Assembly (NCBI GenBank): GCA_963843455.1
Contig: CAWJKE010000006.1
Coordinates: 241,231-305,230, forward strand
Direction: 5' to 3'
Source: CAIQPS01 sp963843455
GTDB taxonomy: Bacteria > Actinomycetota > Thermoleophilia > RBG-16-64-13
Length of the DNA stretch: 64,000 bases
This document shows, piece by piece, positions 36,669-46,520 of this stretch. The notes beneath the pieces were generated by a model, which had not been told where the DNA came from, ran no database searches, and saw only the letters and a list, made by a program, of their open reading frames with translations. Position 1 is the stretch's first letter; every line of letters starts with the position of its first letter. The position numbers and the translations under genes are program-made.

Positions 36669-37318
36669 TCAGTCTGTGTACGGCTCCGGCGGCGGCGGCT
36701 GGAAATGGTTGATCCGGTACCGGCTGTAGGGCAGGTAGTAGGAGGTCGGGGCGTCGGGGATGTTGTCCGGGGACCCCGCGATGCTGGCCGCCACCGGCTC
36801 CTCCACCCAGCCCTTCTCGTACGGGCACATGAACGCCTGACGATAGGCGAATGTGAGGATCTTCCACTGCCCGTCTTCCTTGACGTATTCCATGTCGTAC
36901 TTGCCCAGGCAGAGGAACTGCTTGAGCGCGCCCTCCACCGGGAGAGAACAGTAGCCGTGTGAATGCCACAGGCCTCGGGCTCTGGCCCTGTCGGGGCGAT
37001 CTCGATGACGGGGTTGACAGCCATGTGGATGGCCAGGTGTCCGGCGCCGATCTTCGTGTCGTCGAAGACGGTGTTCCAGAAGCGGGTGACGCTCTGGATG
37101 CCTTCGTACACACCGCTGTCTTCCATCTCCAGACTCACGCCCGGAGTCTTCTGGGCGAACAGGGCCGGCACCTCGGACCTCCGGCCTATGTGGTACAGGT
37201 GCGAGTAGAGCGACTGCAGCTTGCAGATGTCCAGGTAGTCCTTGGCGTAGGCCCCTTCGGCCACCAGCGCCTTGAGGTTTTCGATCTCGGCTTCGAGTTG
37301 TTCCAGAGTCTTGGTCAT
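36669..37318 (-). CDS. SnoaL/NTF2-like protein B (frameshifted)
   Basis: The composite is 216 residues: coiled start ('LEQLEAEIENLKALVAEG'), 'LDICKLQSLYSHLYHIGRR', and after one missing C near 36942 the segment 'PVEGALKQFLCLGKYDMEY' and 'EDGQWKILTFAYRQAFMCPY'. Same family as the proteins at 35935 and 58143. Unlike most frame changes in the window this one is a missing base. It is 16 bases from gene A. Confidence 0.7.
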
Positions 37319-37357
37319 CTCGTGCCCCCCTGAGTCGCGGCGGTCCAGCTTCGCCGG

Positions 37358-38383
37358 TTATCTCCCGCCGGGATATTTCGCGATGCCTTCGCCCATGGGC
37401 CAGGACATCTTGAAGAACGCCTGCTTGCTGATGTTCCGGACGATCAACGGTCCCTGGGAGACGTTCGGCGGGATGTATGCCCAGAAGCCCTTGTTGATGA
37501 CGTGCTTCTCGCCGCCGATCCAGAGCTCCACCTCGGCACACAGGTCGGTGATGTCGTCGTAGTTCATGGCGATCATAGCGATGGACGTGCCGTGGGGCAT
37601 GGTGTGGGCGTCCATGATCACCTGGCCGACCTTGGACGTGTCGCCGGGGAGGAGCCAGCGGGTGTCGCACCCGAACTCGGCGTCGGGGATGACCGTCTGG
37701 TCGATGTACGCCATTGAGCGGGTGTACTGGGGATCGAGGGGGCGCATGAAGTCGGGCCTGACGACGCCCGGGTCGGTCCCGTAGATCATGTATCGCCCGT
37801 ACTTCGATTCGCCGGGTTCCACCACGCGGGCGGTCGGGGCGGCTTTCTTCTCGGCCTCGGCCTTCTTGGTCTCGTCGTCCTTTTCCCTGGTGTAGACGCC
37901 ACCTGGTCCCGATACCCAGTGCAGCGTGGGCCGCGTGTACAACTGGCTGCGCACGCCCGTGCGGAAGACCGGCATGTGGGGCAGGTTGGCGGGGATGTAG
38001 GCCACCCAGCTCGACTCCAGGGGGATGATCTCGTCGTCCATCTGCATGGCCATGGGGTCGGTGTCGGCGAAGTCGTCGGGGTTGGTGCCCCACCAGGAGA
38101 GAAGTTCGGGAAACCCGTGAACGTGGGGGAACATGCCCGGCGTCTCATACCCCACCTTGGCCAGCTCCTCCCACGTCACCTGGTGGGGGTAGGTGGAGGG
38201 CCATATCCAGGTGGTCTCGCCGTAGTAAGCGCCGGGGATGACCTCCTCGTCGATCCAGTGGAGGTGCTCCATGCTGATGCGCTTGCCCTCGGCGGCAAGG
38301 CGGTCGCGCTGCTCCGGGGTGGGGCCGGGCAGCAGGTGCCGCTTCTCGAGCGTCGTGCAGATGTACTTGTCGTATGCCCCCAT
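37358..38383 (-). CDS. Double-domain cupin protein
   Basis: The 341-residue protein has two cupin-like halves. The first has 'FPHVHGFPELLSWWGTNPDD' and 'YIPANLPHMPV'; the second has 'DAHTMPHG' and 'YIPPNVSQGPLIV', where the last His of the metal set is replaced. The start 'MGAYDKYICTT' recurs in the single-domain relatives at 38394 ('SSKYDQYIHHP') and 47784 ('MGTYDEWFCKN'). Role probably metal-dependent chemistry or binding on the pathway substrate. Not assignable further. Confidence 0.68.
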   Translation of the reverse strand: MGAYDKYICTTLEKRHLLPGPTPEQRDRLAAEGKRISMEHLHWIDEEVIPGAYYGETTWIWPSTYPHQVTWEELAKVGYETPGMFPHVHGFPELLSWWGTNPDDFADTDPMAMQMDDEIIPLESSWVAYIPANLPHMPVFRTGVRSQLYTRPTLHWVSGPGGVYTREKDDETKKAEAEKKAAPTARVVEPGESKYGRYMIYGTDPGVVRPDFMRPLDPQYTRSMAYIDQTVIPDAEFGCDTRWLLPGDTSKVGQVIMDAHTMPHGTSIAMIAMNYDDITDLCAEVELWIGGEKHVINKGFWAYIPPNVSQGPLIVRNISKQAFFKMSWPMGEGIAKYPGGR

Positions 38384-38393
38384 GGTGCGCTCT

Positions 38394-38882
38394 CTACGCC
38401 TTGTAGGGGATGGTCTCGAAGTTCATCACCTTGTGCGGATCGAAATCCTTGTCCTTCTCGAAATAGGCGACCCTGGTGCCTTCAGCGCCGGCGAGCATCA
38501 CCTCGAGTTGGATGATGGGGCTGTCGATGCGCGTGATCTCCAGGGGGCCGTGGGGCAGATCGGGAGGCAGGTAGACCAGAGTGGGGCGGGTGAAGACGTA
38601 CTTCTCCATCTCGGCGCCCATGTACAGGACCACCTCCCCGCCGAAGTCATCGGGGTCGTCCGGGTTGCCACCGTACCAGGCGAGCACTTCGTGGAAGTTG
38701 TGGGTGTGGCAGGGGTTGTCGCCCTTGAACGGTTTGGTCACGAACTGGTGCCCGATGGTGAAGGGAAAGCCGATCTCCTTGTGAGTGATCATCAGACCGT
38801 CGAACACGCAGGTGCCGTCGGCCTTCACAGTCAGGCGCAGGTGCGGCGGATGGTGGATATATTGGTCGTACTTGCTGCTCAC
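38394..38882 (-). CDS. Cupin-domain protein
   Basis: The 162-residue protein has an apparently complete metal site: 'CHTHNFHEVLAWYGG' (H-x-H...E) and the distal His in 'YLPPDLPHGPLEI'. It lies 11 bases from the double cupin and is co-transcribed. It could be a dioxygenase-fold isomerase, lyase or binding protein. In an anaerobic setting an oxygenase role is less likely (inference). Confidence 0.72.
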   Translation of the reverse strand: MSSKYDQYIHHPPHLRLTVKADGTCVFDGLMITHKEIGFPFTIGHQFVTKPFKGDNPCHTHNFHEVLAWYGGNPDDPDDFGGEVVLYMGAEMEKYVFTRPTLVYLPPDLPHGPLEITRIDSPIIQLEVMLAGAEGTRVAYFEKDKDFDPHKVMNFETIPYKA

Positions 38883-38894
38883 GTTCGCCTCCTT

Positions 38895-39692
38895 CTACAT
38901 CACCGAGCCGCCGGACACGTGGAACACCTGTCCGGTGGCGTAACTGCTGACATCGGAAGCCATGAACACGGCGACATTGGCGATATCCCGGGCGGTGCCC
39001 ATCCGGCCCAGGGGAAACGCACCGAGAAACGCCTTCTGCCTCTCCAGCATCTGCTCCGAGGACAACTCGGGTTCCCCCTCACGCAGGATGGCGCCGAACT
39101 TGGTGGGTGCAGGACCGGGGGCGACACAGTTGACCCGGATGCCGGCTTTGCCCTCCACGTGGGCGAGTTGCTTGGTGAAGAGATCCAGGGCGTACTTGGA
39201 CATGGCGTAGGTCCCTACGCCCATCTGGTACTGGTGGGTGCTCCCCGACCCGATGTTGACGATGACCCCGTACTTCTGCGCGCGCATGAGGGGCACCACC
39301 GCCTGGGTGACGTTCATGGTGCCGACCAGGTTGAGCTTGAACTGCTTCTCCCAGACGGCGGGGTCCTGATCCTCGATGGGGACGAAGTCCTTGTGGAGGA
39401 TGGCGCCGGCGACGTTGCAGAGGATATCGATGCGGCCATATTCGTTCATGACCTTGCCGACCATTGCCTTCACGGCCGCGCTGTCGGTGATGTCGGCCTG
39501 GACGGCCATGCTCTTGCAGCCCAGCGTCCTGACTGCCTCGGCGGTCGCTTCGGTGCCTTCCAGGTCGATGTCGGTGACGGCCACGGCGTCGATGCCCTCG
39601 GTGGCCAGGAGCAGCGCGATCTCTTTGCCGAAGCCCACCTGACTGCCGGCCCCCGTGACCAGCGCCGTCTTCCCTGCAAAGGCGAGATCCAT
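38895..39692 (-). CDS. Short-chain dehydrogenase/reductase
   Basis: The 265-residue classical SDR has the nucleotide site 'VTGAGSQVGFGKE', 'NVAG', catalytic Ser in 'VNIGSGSTHQYQ' and Tyr-Lys in 'YAMSKYA', ending 'TGQVFHVSGGSVM'. It interconverts an alcohol and a ketone with NAD(P)H. Part of the leftward operon. A second SDR is at 48238. Confidence 0.9.
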   Translation of the reverse strand: MDLAFAGKTALVTGAGSQVGFGKEIALLLATEGIDAVAVTDIDLEGTEATAEAVRTLGCKSMAVQADITDSAAVKAMVGKVMNEYGRIDILCNVAGAILHKDFVPIEDQDPAVWEKQFKLNLVGTMNVTQAVVPLMRAQKYGVIVNIGSGSTHQYQMGVGTYAMSKYALDLFTKQLAHVEGKAGIRVNCVAPGPAPTKFGAILREGEPELSSEQMLERQKAFLGAFPLGRMGTARDIANVAVFMASDVSSYATGQVFHVSGGSVM

Positions 39693-39712
39693 GCGTACCT
39701 TCCTCTTCTAGG

Positions 39713-41580
39713 TTATGGCCAGAGCACCGCGGCGATGTCGTCCAGGCCGAGTTCCAAAAGCTTGGCCTTGCTCGGCTTACCTGTTTCGGCGTCCCAACCC
39801 ATCAACTCGAGGTACTCGCCGTAGACTTCTTGATGCGTGAAGGTGATGCCGGCGCGAGGACCGACCTGCTTGGGGGGGACGCCCCGCATCCTCTCCGGGT
39901 ACTCGAAGGGACCCTTGAGGCCCTCCCGGAGGTTGAAAGCCAGGCGGACGTTGGTGATCCGTTCTCCCGTCGCTGAGCACTTCTTCGCTGGTCACGTCCT
40001 CCCAACCCGCGATGGCCTTGAGCGCCTCCACCAACTGGTCGGCGTGGGGATACGATCCGATGACGAACTGGCACATGCCCATGGCGCTGATGGCATGCAT
40101 GTAGTTGGTGCTGATCTTGTGGTTGAGCCCGCGGCCGACGCGCTGCTCGCGGGTGACCTCGGGGATGTCGAGGCCCGGCGGGTGCTGCCCGCCTCCCTGG
40201 TTATGCCGGCCGGGGGTAGGATCGGCCCCGTACCCGGTGGCGAAGCCCCACCCGCCCCTCGGGTCGTGAGCCGCGATCTCCTGGCCCCCGATATGCATGG
40301 CGTAGCGCTCTGAGCCCTGGCCGATCCGCTCCGCGGCGATCTTGACCCCGTCGGCCAGGACGTCGCCGAACCCTTCGCGCCTGCCGATCATCTCGGTCAG
40401 CGCGATGATGGCGCGGTGGTCGCCCCACCTCATATCCAAGCCGCCGGTTTCGCCGGTGCCGACGATGCCGTTCTCGAAACATTCAAGGGTGAATGCGACG
40501 CAGGCTCCCGCCGAGATCGTGTCCATGCCCAGGCGGTTGCAGATATCGCTGGCGACGATGAGCGAGTCGAGGTTGTCGTTGCAGCAGTTGCTGCCGAACA
40601 TGGCCATGGTCTCGTACTCGGGCTTGTGCGCGCCTGCCTCGTACACGTAGTCGCCGGTGCCGGCCTTCATGACGCCGCCGCAGGCGATGGGGCAGCGCCA
40701 GCAGGCGTACCTACGTGCCTGCTTGGCGATGACGTTCGCCCCTCGGCAATCTTCGTAATTGGGTGAGTCCACCTCGGCCACCCCGGCCCAGTTCTTGGCG
40801 GGAGCGTCGTCGATCTTGCAGCAGATGTCGTAGATACCGGGCGTACCCTCCTCGTGGAGTTGGGCCGAGTGCCCGGCGAGGGCGCTCGACGTGCCGCTTT
40901 CTCATCTCGCGAAGGTGCTCGGCGGGCGCCGTTGTCGGTGGCCTCAGGGTTCCCTGAACGGCCACAGCCTTGAGCCGCTTGGAGCCCATAACGGCGCCCA
41001 GCCCGGAGCGTCCGGCCGCGCGGCCCTTGTTGTTCATCACGCAGGCGATGAGGGCCACCTTCTCGCCGGCCGGCCCTATGCAGGCCACCTGAAGGTCCTT
41101 GCCGTGCTCGTCTCTGAGGAGGTCTTGAGTCTCGAACGTGTCCTTGCCCCAGATTCCGGCAGCGTCTCGAAGTTCCGCTTTACCATTGTCTATGTGCAGG
41201 TACACGGGCTTGTCGGATATGCCCGTGAAGAACACCGCGTCGTAGCCCGAGAACTTCAGGTACGGTCCAAAGTCTCCGCCCGAGTTGGCGTCGCCCCACC
41301 CACCCGTGAGCGGTGACTTGCCGACGACCACGTACCGGGAACCACCGACCGCATCGGTACCGGTCAGGATGCCGGTGACGAAGCCCAGCGTGGCCTCGGG
41401 GCCGAGCGGATCGACGCCCGGCCTCTGCCGGTCGAACAAGATCCGCGCGCCCAGGCCATAGCCCCCCAGATATTTCCGGGCGGTACCTTCGTCCAGTGCT
41501 TCTTCCCGTATGTCGTTCGTGGAAAGATCAACCCAGAGGATCTTTCCCATCGCGCCGTAGCCCACGTTGCCTCCAGTCAT
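39713..41580 (-). CDS. Aldehyde:ferredoxin oxidoreductase family, tungsten enzyme (two frame changes)
   Basis: The composite is about 621 residues, usual for the family. N-terminal 'MGKILWVDLSTNDIREE' and 'KYLGGYGLGARIL', cofactor-domain 'GRAAGRSGLGAVMGSKRLKA', the Fe-S cysteines 'CWRCPIACGG', and 'HDPRGGWGFATGYGADPTPGRHN' identify it. Frame changes near 40910 and 39975 are both in the +1 sense; the true end, 'LDDIAAVLWP', is at 39713. It oxidises aldehydes to acids, or reduces acids, with ferredoxin. Its ATG overlaps the TRAP permease stop by one base (TGATG). Confidence 0.85.
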
Positions 41581-42900
41581 CACTTGGCCCCGGATATGCC
41601 AGGCAGCCAGGTGGATATCACCGGAACGAAGAACAGGATGATCAAGAGCAGGATGCCCATCGCGAAATAGGGCATGGAGGCCCTGAACACTTGTCCCAGC
41701 GTTATATGAGGCGGCGAGAGCGCCTTCATGGTGTACACGTCGAGCCCGAACGGCGGACTGATGAGACCCAGTTGTACGCTGAGCAAGGAGATGGTGGCGA
41801 ACCACAGCATGTCGAAGCCGAGCGCTCTGACCATCGGGAAGAAGATCGGGGCGGTGATCATGACGATACTGGCCGGGTCCATGAAGCAGCCGAGGACGAG
41901 CAGGACGATCTGGGTGAAGGCGACGATGAGCAGAGGGTTGACGTCCAGGTTCGTCGCGAAGGTCACCAGTTCGGTGATGGCGCCCGAGGTGGCCAGGATC
42001 CGGCCGAAACTTATCGAGCCGACGACGATGAAGAAGACCATCACCGTCACCCGCGTGGTGCTCTTCGCGGCTCTGAAGACCATATTCCAACTGAACTGCT
42101 TATACAGGATGGCCACCAAGATGCACGCCATCACGCCGAGCGCGGCACTCTCGCTGGGGGTAGCCAAGTCCAAAGAACACGCTCCCCATGACGGCGATAA
42201 GGATGATGCCGACGGGCGCCAGGTAGAACACACCTACGCGCCATTTCTCGCGCCGAGATACCTTGCCGACGTCATATGCCGGGGCCAGCGATGGATTCAT
42301 CACACAGCGCACGATGATGTAGACGACCATCATCGCCGCGAGTACGAGACCGGGAACGGTGATCGCCAGCAGCAGCTTGCTGACGGGCACTTGGCCCATG
42401 GCCCCGATGAAGACCGCCAGCGCGCTGGGAGGGATGAGGATGGCCAGGGTGCCGGTCGCGACGATGGGGCCCACGCTCATCTCGGGCTTGTATCCGCGCT
42501 TTTCCATCTCGGGCAGGAGGACTCGTCCCAGGATGCCGATGGTCCCCCCGCTGATGCCTATCGGCGCGCCGAGGAGCACGCCCACTCCGGTGGTGACCAG
42601 GCTGAGCCGGCCGGGGAGTCTGCCGAGCAGCTTGTCCACGGCTTCGACGACCAGAGTGCCCGTCCCCGCCTCGTAGATGACGTCTCCCATCAGAATGAAG
42701 AGAGGGATGGGCAAGAAGACATAGTTGGCGACCGAACTGTAGAAACTCAGGGAGAGCTGGTCGATCCCACTCATGCCCCCCCAGAAGATCGTGGCGCCCA
42801 TGATGCAGGTGAACATGAAGGCGAAAGCGATGGGCATGCCTGTGAACATAATGGCGACGAGCACGCCGAACATCAGCGCGATGGCCTCAAACCATTCCAA
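41580..42900 (-). CDS. dctM: TRAP transporter large permease DctM (frameshifted)
   Basis: The composite is 439 residues with about 12 helices. 'GMPIAFAFMFTCIMGA', 'PLFILMGDVIYEAG', 'GILIPPS'-type 'LAILIPPSALAVFIGA' and 'LDVNPLLIVAFTQIVLLVLG' are DctM features. A +1 frame change near 42170 ('VFFGL') splits it. With DctQ and DctP it imports an organic acid using a sodium gradient. Confidence 0.85.
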
Positions 42901-42914
42901 GGGGAAGTCCTTTC

Positions 42915-43448
42915 TTAGAGTGAGGTCTGCTCGCCGGCAGTGATTCGTTCACCGGACTTGTAGGCCCGGTAATACGTCACCACGTGCCTTATCGACTGGA
43001 TGAACAGCGTGAGGAACGAGAGGGGGATGACGATCTCTATGGGCCACTTGGGAGGGTTGAGGATGCTCGCGAGAATGAAGTGGTTCTGATAGTCCTCCAC
43101 GGTGACCCGCGCGGTGAAGAAGAACAAGAAGAGGCATAGGCCCATCACGGCGATCGTCGTGATGAGGCCCATGACGTTCTGGACCCTAGGGGAGAACCGC
43201 TGCACTATGGCCTCCATCACCACGTGCCCACGGTCCCGGTAGATGGCAGCAGTGCCCAGGAAGGTCATCCAGACCAGCGAATAGGCGAGGATCTCGAAAG
43301 ATGGAGCCCACGTCCAGTCGAACGACTTTCGGACGATGACGTCGACGCTGATCCAGACGGCTTGAATGAAGACGATGAGGCCGGAGACTACCAGCATGCC
43401 GTCTATGGTCTTGTCGAACGCCCGTCCTGCTTTGCCCAAGAAGTTCAT
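42915..43448 (-). CDS. dctQ: TRAP transporter small permease DctQ
   Basis: The 177-residue protein has four membrane helices and the DctQ pattern 'SFDWTWAPSFEILAYSLVWMTFLGTAAIYRD' split across helices 2-3. It is 14 bases upstream of dctM. Confidence 0.85.
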   Translation of the reverse strand: MNFLGKAGRAFDKTIDGMLVVSGLIVFIQAVWISVDVIVRKSFDWTWAPSFEILAYSLVWMTFLGTAAIYRDRGHVVMEAIVQRFSPRVQNVMGLITTIAVMGLCLFLFFFTARVTVEDYQNHFILASILNPPKWPIEIVIPLSFLTLFIQSIRHVVTYYRAYKSGERITAGEQTSL

Positions 43449-43484
43449 GTCAACGCTCCCCCGGGTGGCTGTGAGGCACCCGCT

Positions 43485-43522
43485 GGGCGCGAAGCGGCCT
43501 CTTGTGAGGCCGCTTCGCGCCC
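43485..43522 (-). terminator. 17-bp perfect hairpin between dctP and dctQ
   Basis: GGGCGCGAAGCGGCCTC (43485-43501), loop TTGT, and its exact complement (43506-43522) lie in the 152-bp gap between dctP and dctQ. No T run follows on the minus strand, so it more likely acts as a partial terminator or an mRNA-stabilising element giving more binding protein than permease. Confidence 0.5.
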
Positions 43523-43600
43523 GAAAACGGGCTTTGTCATAGTCCGTCAGGCTGCCGCGCTGGTGTCAGCCGGCGCGCCCGACAGCAAGGGATCCCGCAT

Positions 43601-44773
43601 CTAGTTGGCCCGCGGGAAGTCGGGGTTGACCAGCCACTTCTGAAGCTGCGGCGCTATGTCCGGCCATCTCTTGAGGTCTTCGGCCCACATGCTGTCGCGG
43701 TAGTTGATGTAGAACTGCTTCGACTCCTCGGGGGAGAGCTTGATCTCTTTCACACCGTCGGCCGTGATCGTCTTGATGACGTCCTGCACGGTGCTTGTGA
43801 ACATGGCCGCGCCGTCGATCTCGGTGTTGATTATGGCCTTGGTAATCACGGCCTGCTGAGCAGGGGTCAGCTTGTTCCACTTGGCCATGTTCATGAGCAT
43901 CAGGCCGCCGCAGGAGCTGAACGGTTCGTTCAACATGGCTTTGGTGACTGGAGTGAGGCCGAAGTCCAAGATCGCGGGGATGCCGGCGTTGTAGGCGTCG
44001 ACCGTGCCGCGCTCCATGGAGGTGAAGTAGTCCGTGAAGTCGACCGGGATGCACGTTGCTCCCAGGGACTCGATGAAGGCCTTATTGGAGCCTCCGACCG
44101 CGGCTATCTTCATGCCCTTGAGGTCATTGAGGCCGGTGATCTCTTTGCCCAGATAGAAGACGGTCTGCACCTGGGCCTCCGAAGACACGGACGCGCCGAG
44201 GTACAGGATGCCGCTCTTGGCGAACTCGTCCTGGAGGTACTTGAAGAAGGTCCCAGCCGCCCGAAGTTCCATCGGGTTGTATTCCGCGCGGCCTGTCGTG
44301 CTGGCGCCGGGCACGAGGGTGTCGGCGAAGGGGCTGAGCACGCTGGCGATATCGAAGGTGCCCTTCTGCACGGCGGAGACCTGGTCGGGGGCGGGAACTG
44401 CCTCCGGCCCGGCGAGTTTTACCGTCATGGTGCCGCCGGAGTAGGCGACGATCTTATCGACGAAATCCTTGGCCCAGTTGCCGCCCGGCGGGATGTTCGG
44501 TATGAAGCTGACCATCGACAACTCGATAGGTTCGACGTTGGGGACGACCGAGGTGTCCATGGTGGAAGCGACTGTCGTCGCGGTGGTCGCCGCAGTGGTC
44601 TCGGTGGCCGCGGCTGTGGTGTCGGTGGGCGCCGCGGTGGTGGTGGTGGCGGGCGCCGCGGTGGTCTCGGTGGGCGCCGCGGTGGTGGTGGTCGTCCCGC
44701 CGCAGCCGAAGACCAGGACAGCCGATGTTAGGACTAGGACGAGGCAAATGCTCAGCAGTGCCAGTTTCCTCAT
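43601..44773 (-). CDS. dctP: TRAP transporter substrate-binding lipoprotein DctP
   Basis: The 390-residue protein starts at ATG 44773 and has a signal ending in a lipobox-like VFGC. A Thr/Ala repeat stalk of about 50 residues is followed by a DctP domain ('GKEITGLNDLKGMKI', 'YFTSMERGTVDAYNAG', 'SMWAEDLKRWPDIAPQL'). It captures the substrate outside the membrane, in a Gram-positive lipid-anchored form. First gene of the leftward operon, divergent from the TetR gene. Confidence 0.88.
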   Translation of the reverse strand: MRKLALLSICLVLVLTSAVLVFGCGGTTTTTAAPTETTAAPATTTTAAPTDTTAAATETTAATTATTVASTMDTSVVPNVEPIELSMVSFIPNIPPGGNWAKDFVDKIVAYSGGTMTVKLAGPEAVPAPDQVSAVQKGTFDIASVLSPFADTLVPGASTTGRAEYNPMELRAAGTFFKYLQDEFAKSGILYLGASVSSEAQVQTVFYLGKEITGLNDLKGMKIAAVGGSNKAFIESLGATCIPVDFTDYFTSMERGTVDAYNAGIPAILDFGLTPVTKAMLNEPFSSCGGLMLMNMAKWNKLTPAQQAVITKAIINTEIDGAAMFTSTVQDVIKTITADGVKEIKLSPEESKQFYINYRDSMWAEDLKRWPDIAPQLQKWLVNPDFPRAN

Positions 44774-44998
44774 GAGAGAACCCCCCGTTCTTTCAATCAC
44801 CTGGAGTCAATAGCATTCAACGATTACGTCAAGGCCTGAAACGATCCGCGTGTACCAGAGACCTCCTTCCTGCATCGGGAATAGCCCATACTATCAGCGG
44901 CCTATCCCTACAAGTCAACATCGCGGTCGGCTCGTGACCGGTGGGGGACGAGCGCCGCCAGAGATCCGACCTCTCGCGTCCCCGCGATGGCGAATCCC

Positions 44999-45014
44999 AG
45001 TAGTGCCCACTACT
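44999..45014. promoter_or_regulatory. Palindrome AGTAGTG-CC-CACTACT, candidate TetR operator
   Basis: A perfect 16-bp palindrome lies in the 373-bp gap (44774-45146) between divergent dctP and the TetR gene. A half-site copy, CTACTAG, follows at 45023-45029, 13 bp from the CTACTAG at 45010-45016. Position and symmetry suit a TetR-family dimer controlling both directions. I see nothing coding in the rest of the gap. Confidence 0.5.
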
Positions 45015-45146
45015 AGCACACGCTACTAGGCAAATGCAACCCTCTGTGCTTTCCTAGGAGCGAGCCCAGGTCGATAGGAGTGGACCGCATGAAGACCCCC
45101 GTTGAGAGAAGCTGGTCGCGAACTGCTCTTCGTCCGCTGGAAGCAG

Positions 45147-45744
45147 ATGACCGAGGAGGAGAAGCGTCAGCGGATCGTGGAGGCCGTGCTTCACGTCATC
45201 TCCAAGCACGGGGTGCAGGCGACCACCACGGCGCGCATCGCTGCGGCCGCGGGAGTTTCCGAGCCGACGATCTACCGGACGCTTCCGAAGCAGGAGAGAG
45301 ATGCTCCTCGCCGCCGCCGACAAGGTCTGGCAACAAAGGCGAGACGAACTCGAATCCTTCGAGGCGACGGATGCGATGGATCACTGCGGAAGATTTGCGA
45401 ATCGCACACCGCGGGTATCCAGAGGACGCGCGTGGTCCGCTTCCTCACCGAGCTCGCGGTCGCCTCGCCCAGCGATGGACTGCGCGAGCACTTGAGAGAC
45501 CAGCAACTCCGCGAGGCCCAGCACTTCGCCGACATCGTGGAAGAAGGGAAGGCCCAGGGCTGCATCCGCTCGGACGTGGATTCTCAGGAGATCGGCGTGG
45601 CGGATCATGGCCGTCCATTGGCTCGAGGCCACTGCCCGTCTGCACAGTCTCGAGGACATGGTCCTGACGGGTTTCTCCACGCGGCGCTTCCTGTCCATCC
45701 TCGACGAGATCGCCGCGGAGCCGCGCTCGGCTCGCGTAGAGTAG
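45147..45744 (+). pseudogene. TetR-family regulator with several frame changes
   Basis: The composite is about 198 residues. The DNA-binding domain is 'IVEAVLHVISKHGVQATTTARIAAAAGVSEPTIYRTL'-like (read in parts). After it, frame changes near 45295, 45390 and 45600 must be crossed to read 'MLLAAADKVWQQRRDELESF', 'ICESHTAGIQRTRVVRFLTE' and 'MAVHWLEATARLHSLEDMV'. Two are in the +1 sense and one the opposite. Either errors or real decay. Expected to control the divergent catabolic operons through the palindrome at 44999. A TTG start at 45102 is possible. The 135-bp gap after it contains GTAGCAGA/TCTGCTAC inverted arms. Confidence 0.68.
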
Positions 45745-45879
45745 CAGACACTTACTGAGCATCTGCTACTGAGTGGAGGCTAGGGGTAGTTCGTAGGGCA
45801 GTCGACGGGCCCACCAAGTAGTAACACGGTGCGTCTCCCGTCAGTGGTGGCTACCGACGACCAGAAGGAGTGCTCAGGT

Positions 45880-46518
45880 ATGTCCGAAGAGTACATCAGG
45901 CTCTTCGCCGATCTGGACGAGGAGGAAGTCCTCGCACTGACCCGCAAGAGGATCGAGGCCGGCGAAGACCCCATGAGCATCCTCGACGACACGCGTGAAG
46001 GCATGGCGATCGTAGGCAAGCGCTTCGCCGACCAGGAGTACTTCCTGCCGGAACTCATCTTCTCCGGAGAGCTTCTCCAGGCCTGCGCCGATCTGGTCAA
46101 GCCGCTGCTTACGGGTGGCCCCGACGGCCAGGCGCCGAGCAGGCACGGCAAGGTCGTCATAGGGACGGTCGCCGGTGACATCCACGACATCGGACTCAAC
46201 ATTGTCGAGTTCATGCTCGACGTCAACGGCTTCGAGGTGACCAACCTGGGAGTGAACGTCCCCGTGGCCACGTTCGTGGAGGCGGTCAAGACGGAGCAAC
46301 CCGCGGTCGTGGGCCTGAGCGGCTTCCTCACCGTGGCGTTCGACGCGATGAGGGAGACTGTCGAGGCCTTTGAGAAGGCCGGTCTGCGCCAGGACATCAA
46401 GATCATGATCGGCGGCGGGCAGATGGACGACGACGTGTGCAGGTACGCCAAGGCCGACGCGTTCGGCAAGGACGCGGTGGCCGCAGTGGCTCTTTCCAAA
46501 GAGTGGATGGGCGTGTAG
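45880..46518 (+). CDS. Corrinoid (B12-binding) protein of a methyltransferase system
   Basis: The 212-residue protein has an N-terminal helical cap and a C-terminal B12 domain with the base-off cobalamin motif 'GDIHDIGLNI' (DxHxxG). Close in architecture to MtaC/MtbC/MttC proteins. It accepts a methyl group from a substrate on cobalt. ATG 45880 is preceded by AAGGAG. The methyltransferase gene starts two bases after its stop. Confidence 0.9.
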   Translation: MSEEYIRLFADLDEEEVLALTRKRIEAGEDPMSILDDTREGMAIVGKRFADQEYFLPELIFSGELLQACADLVKPLLTGGPDGQAPSRHGKVVIGTVAGDIHDIGLNIVEFMLDVNGFEVTNLGVNVPVATFVEAVKTEQPAVVGLSGFLTVAFDAMRETVEAFEKAGLRQDIKIMIGGGQMDDDVCRYAKADAFGKDAVAAVALSKEWMGV

Positions 46519-46520
46519 CC

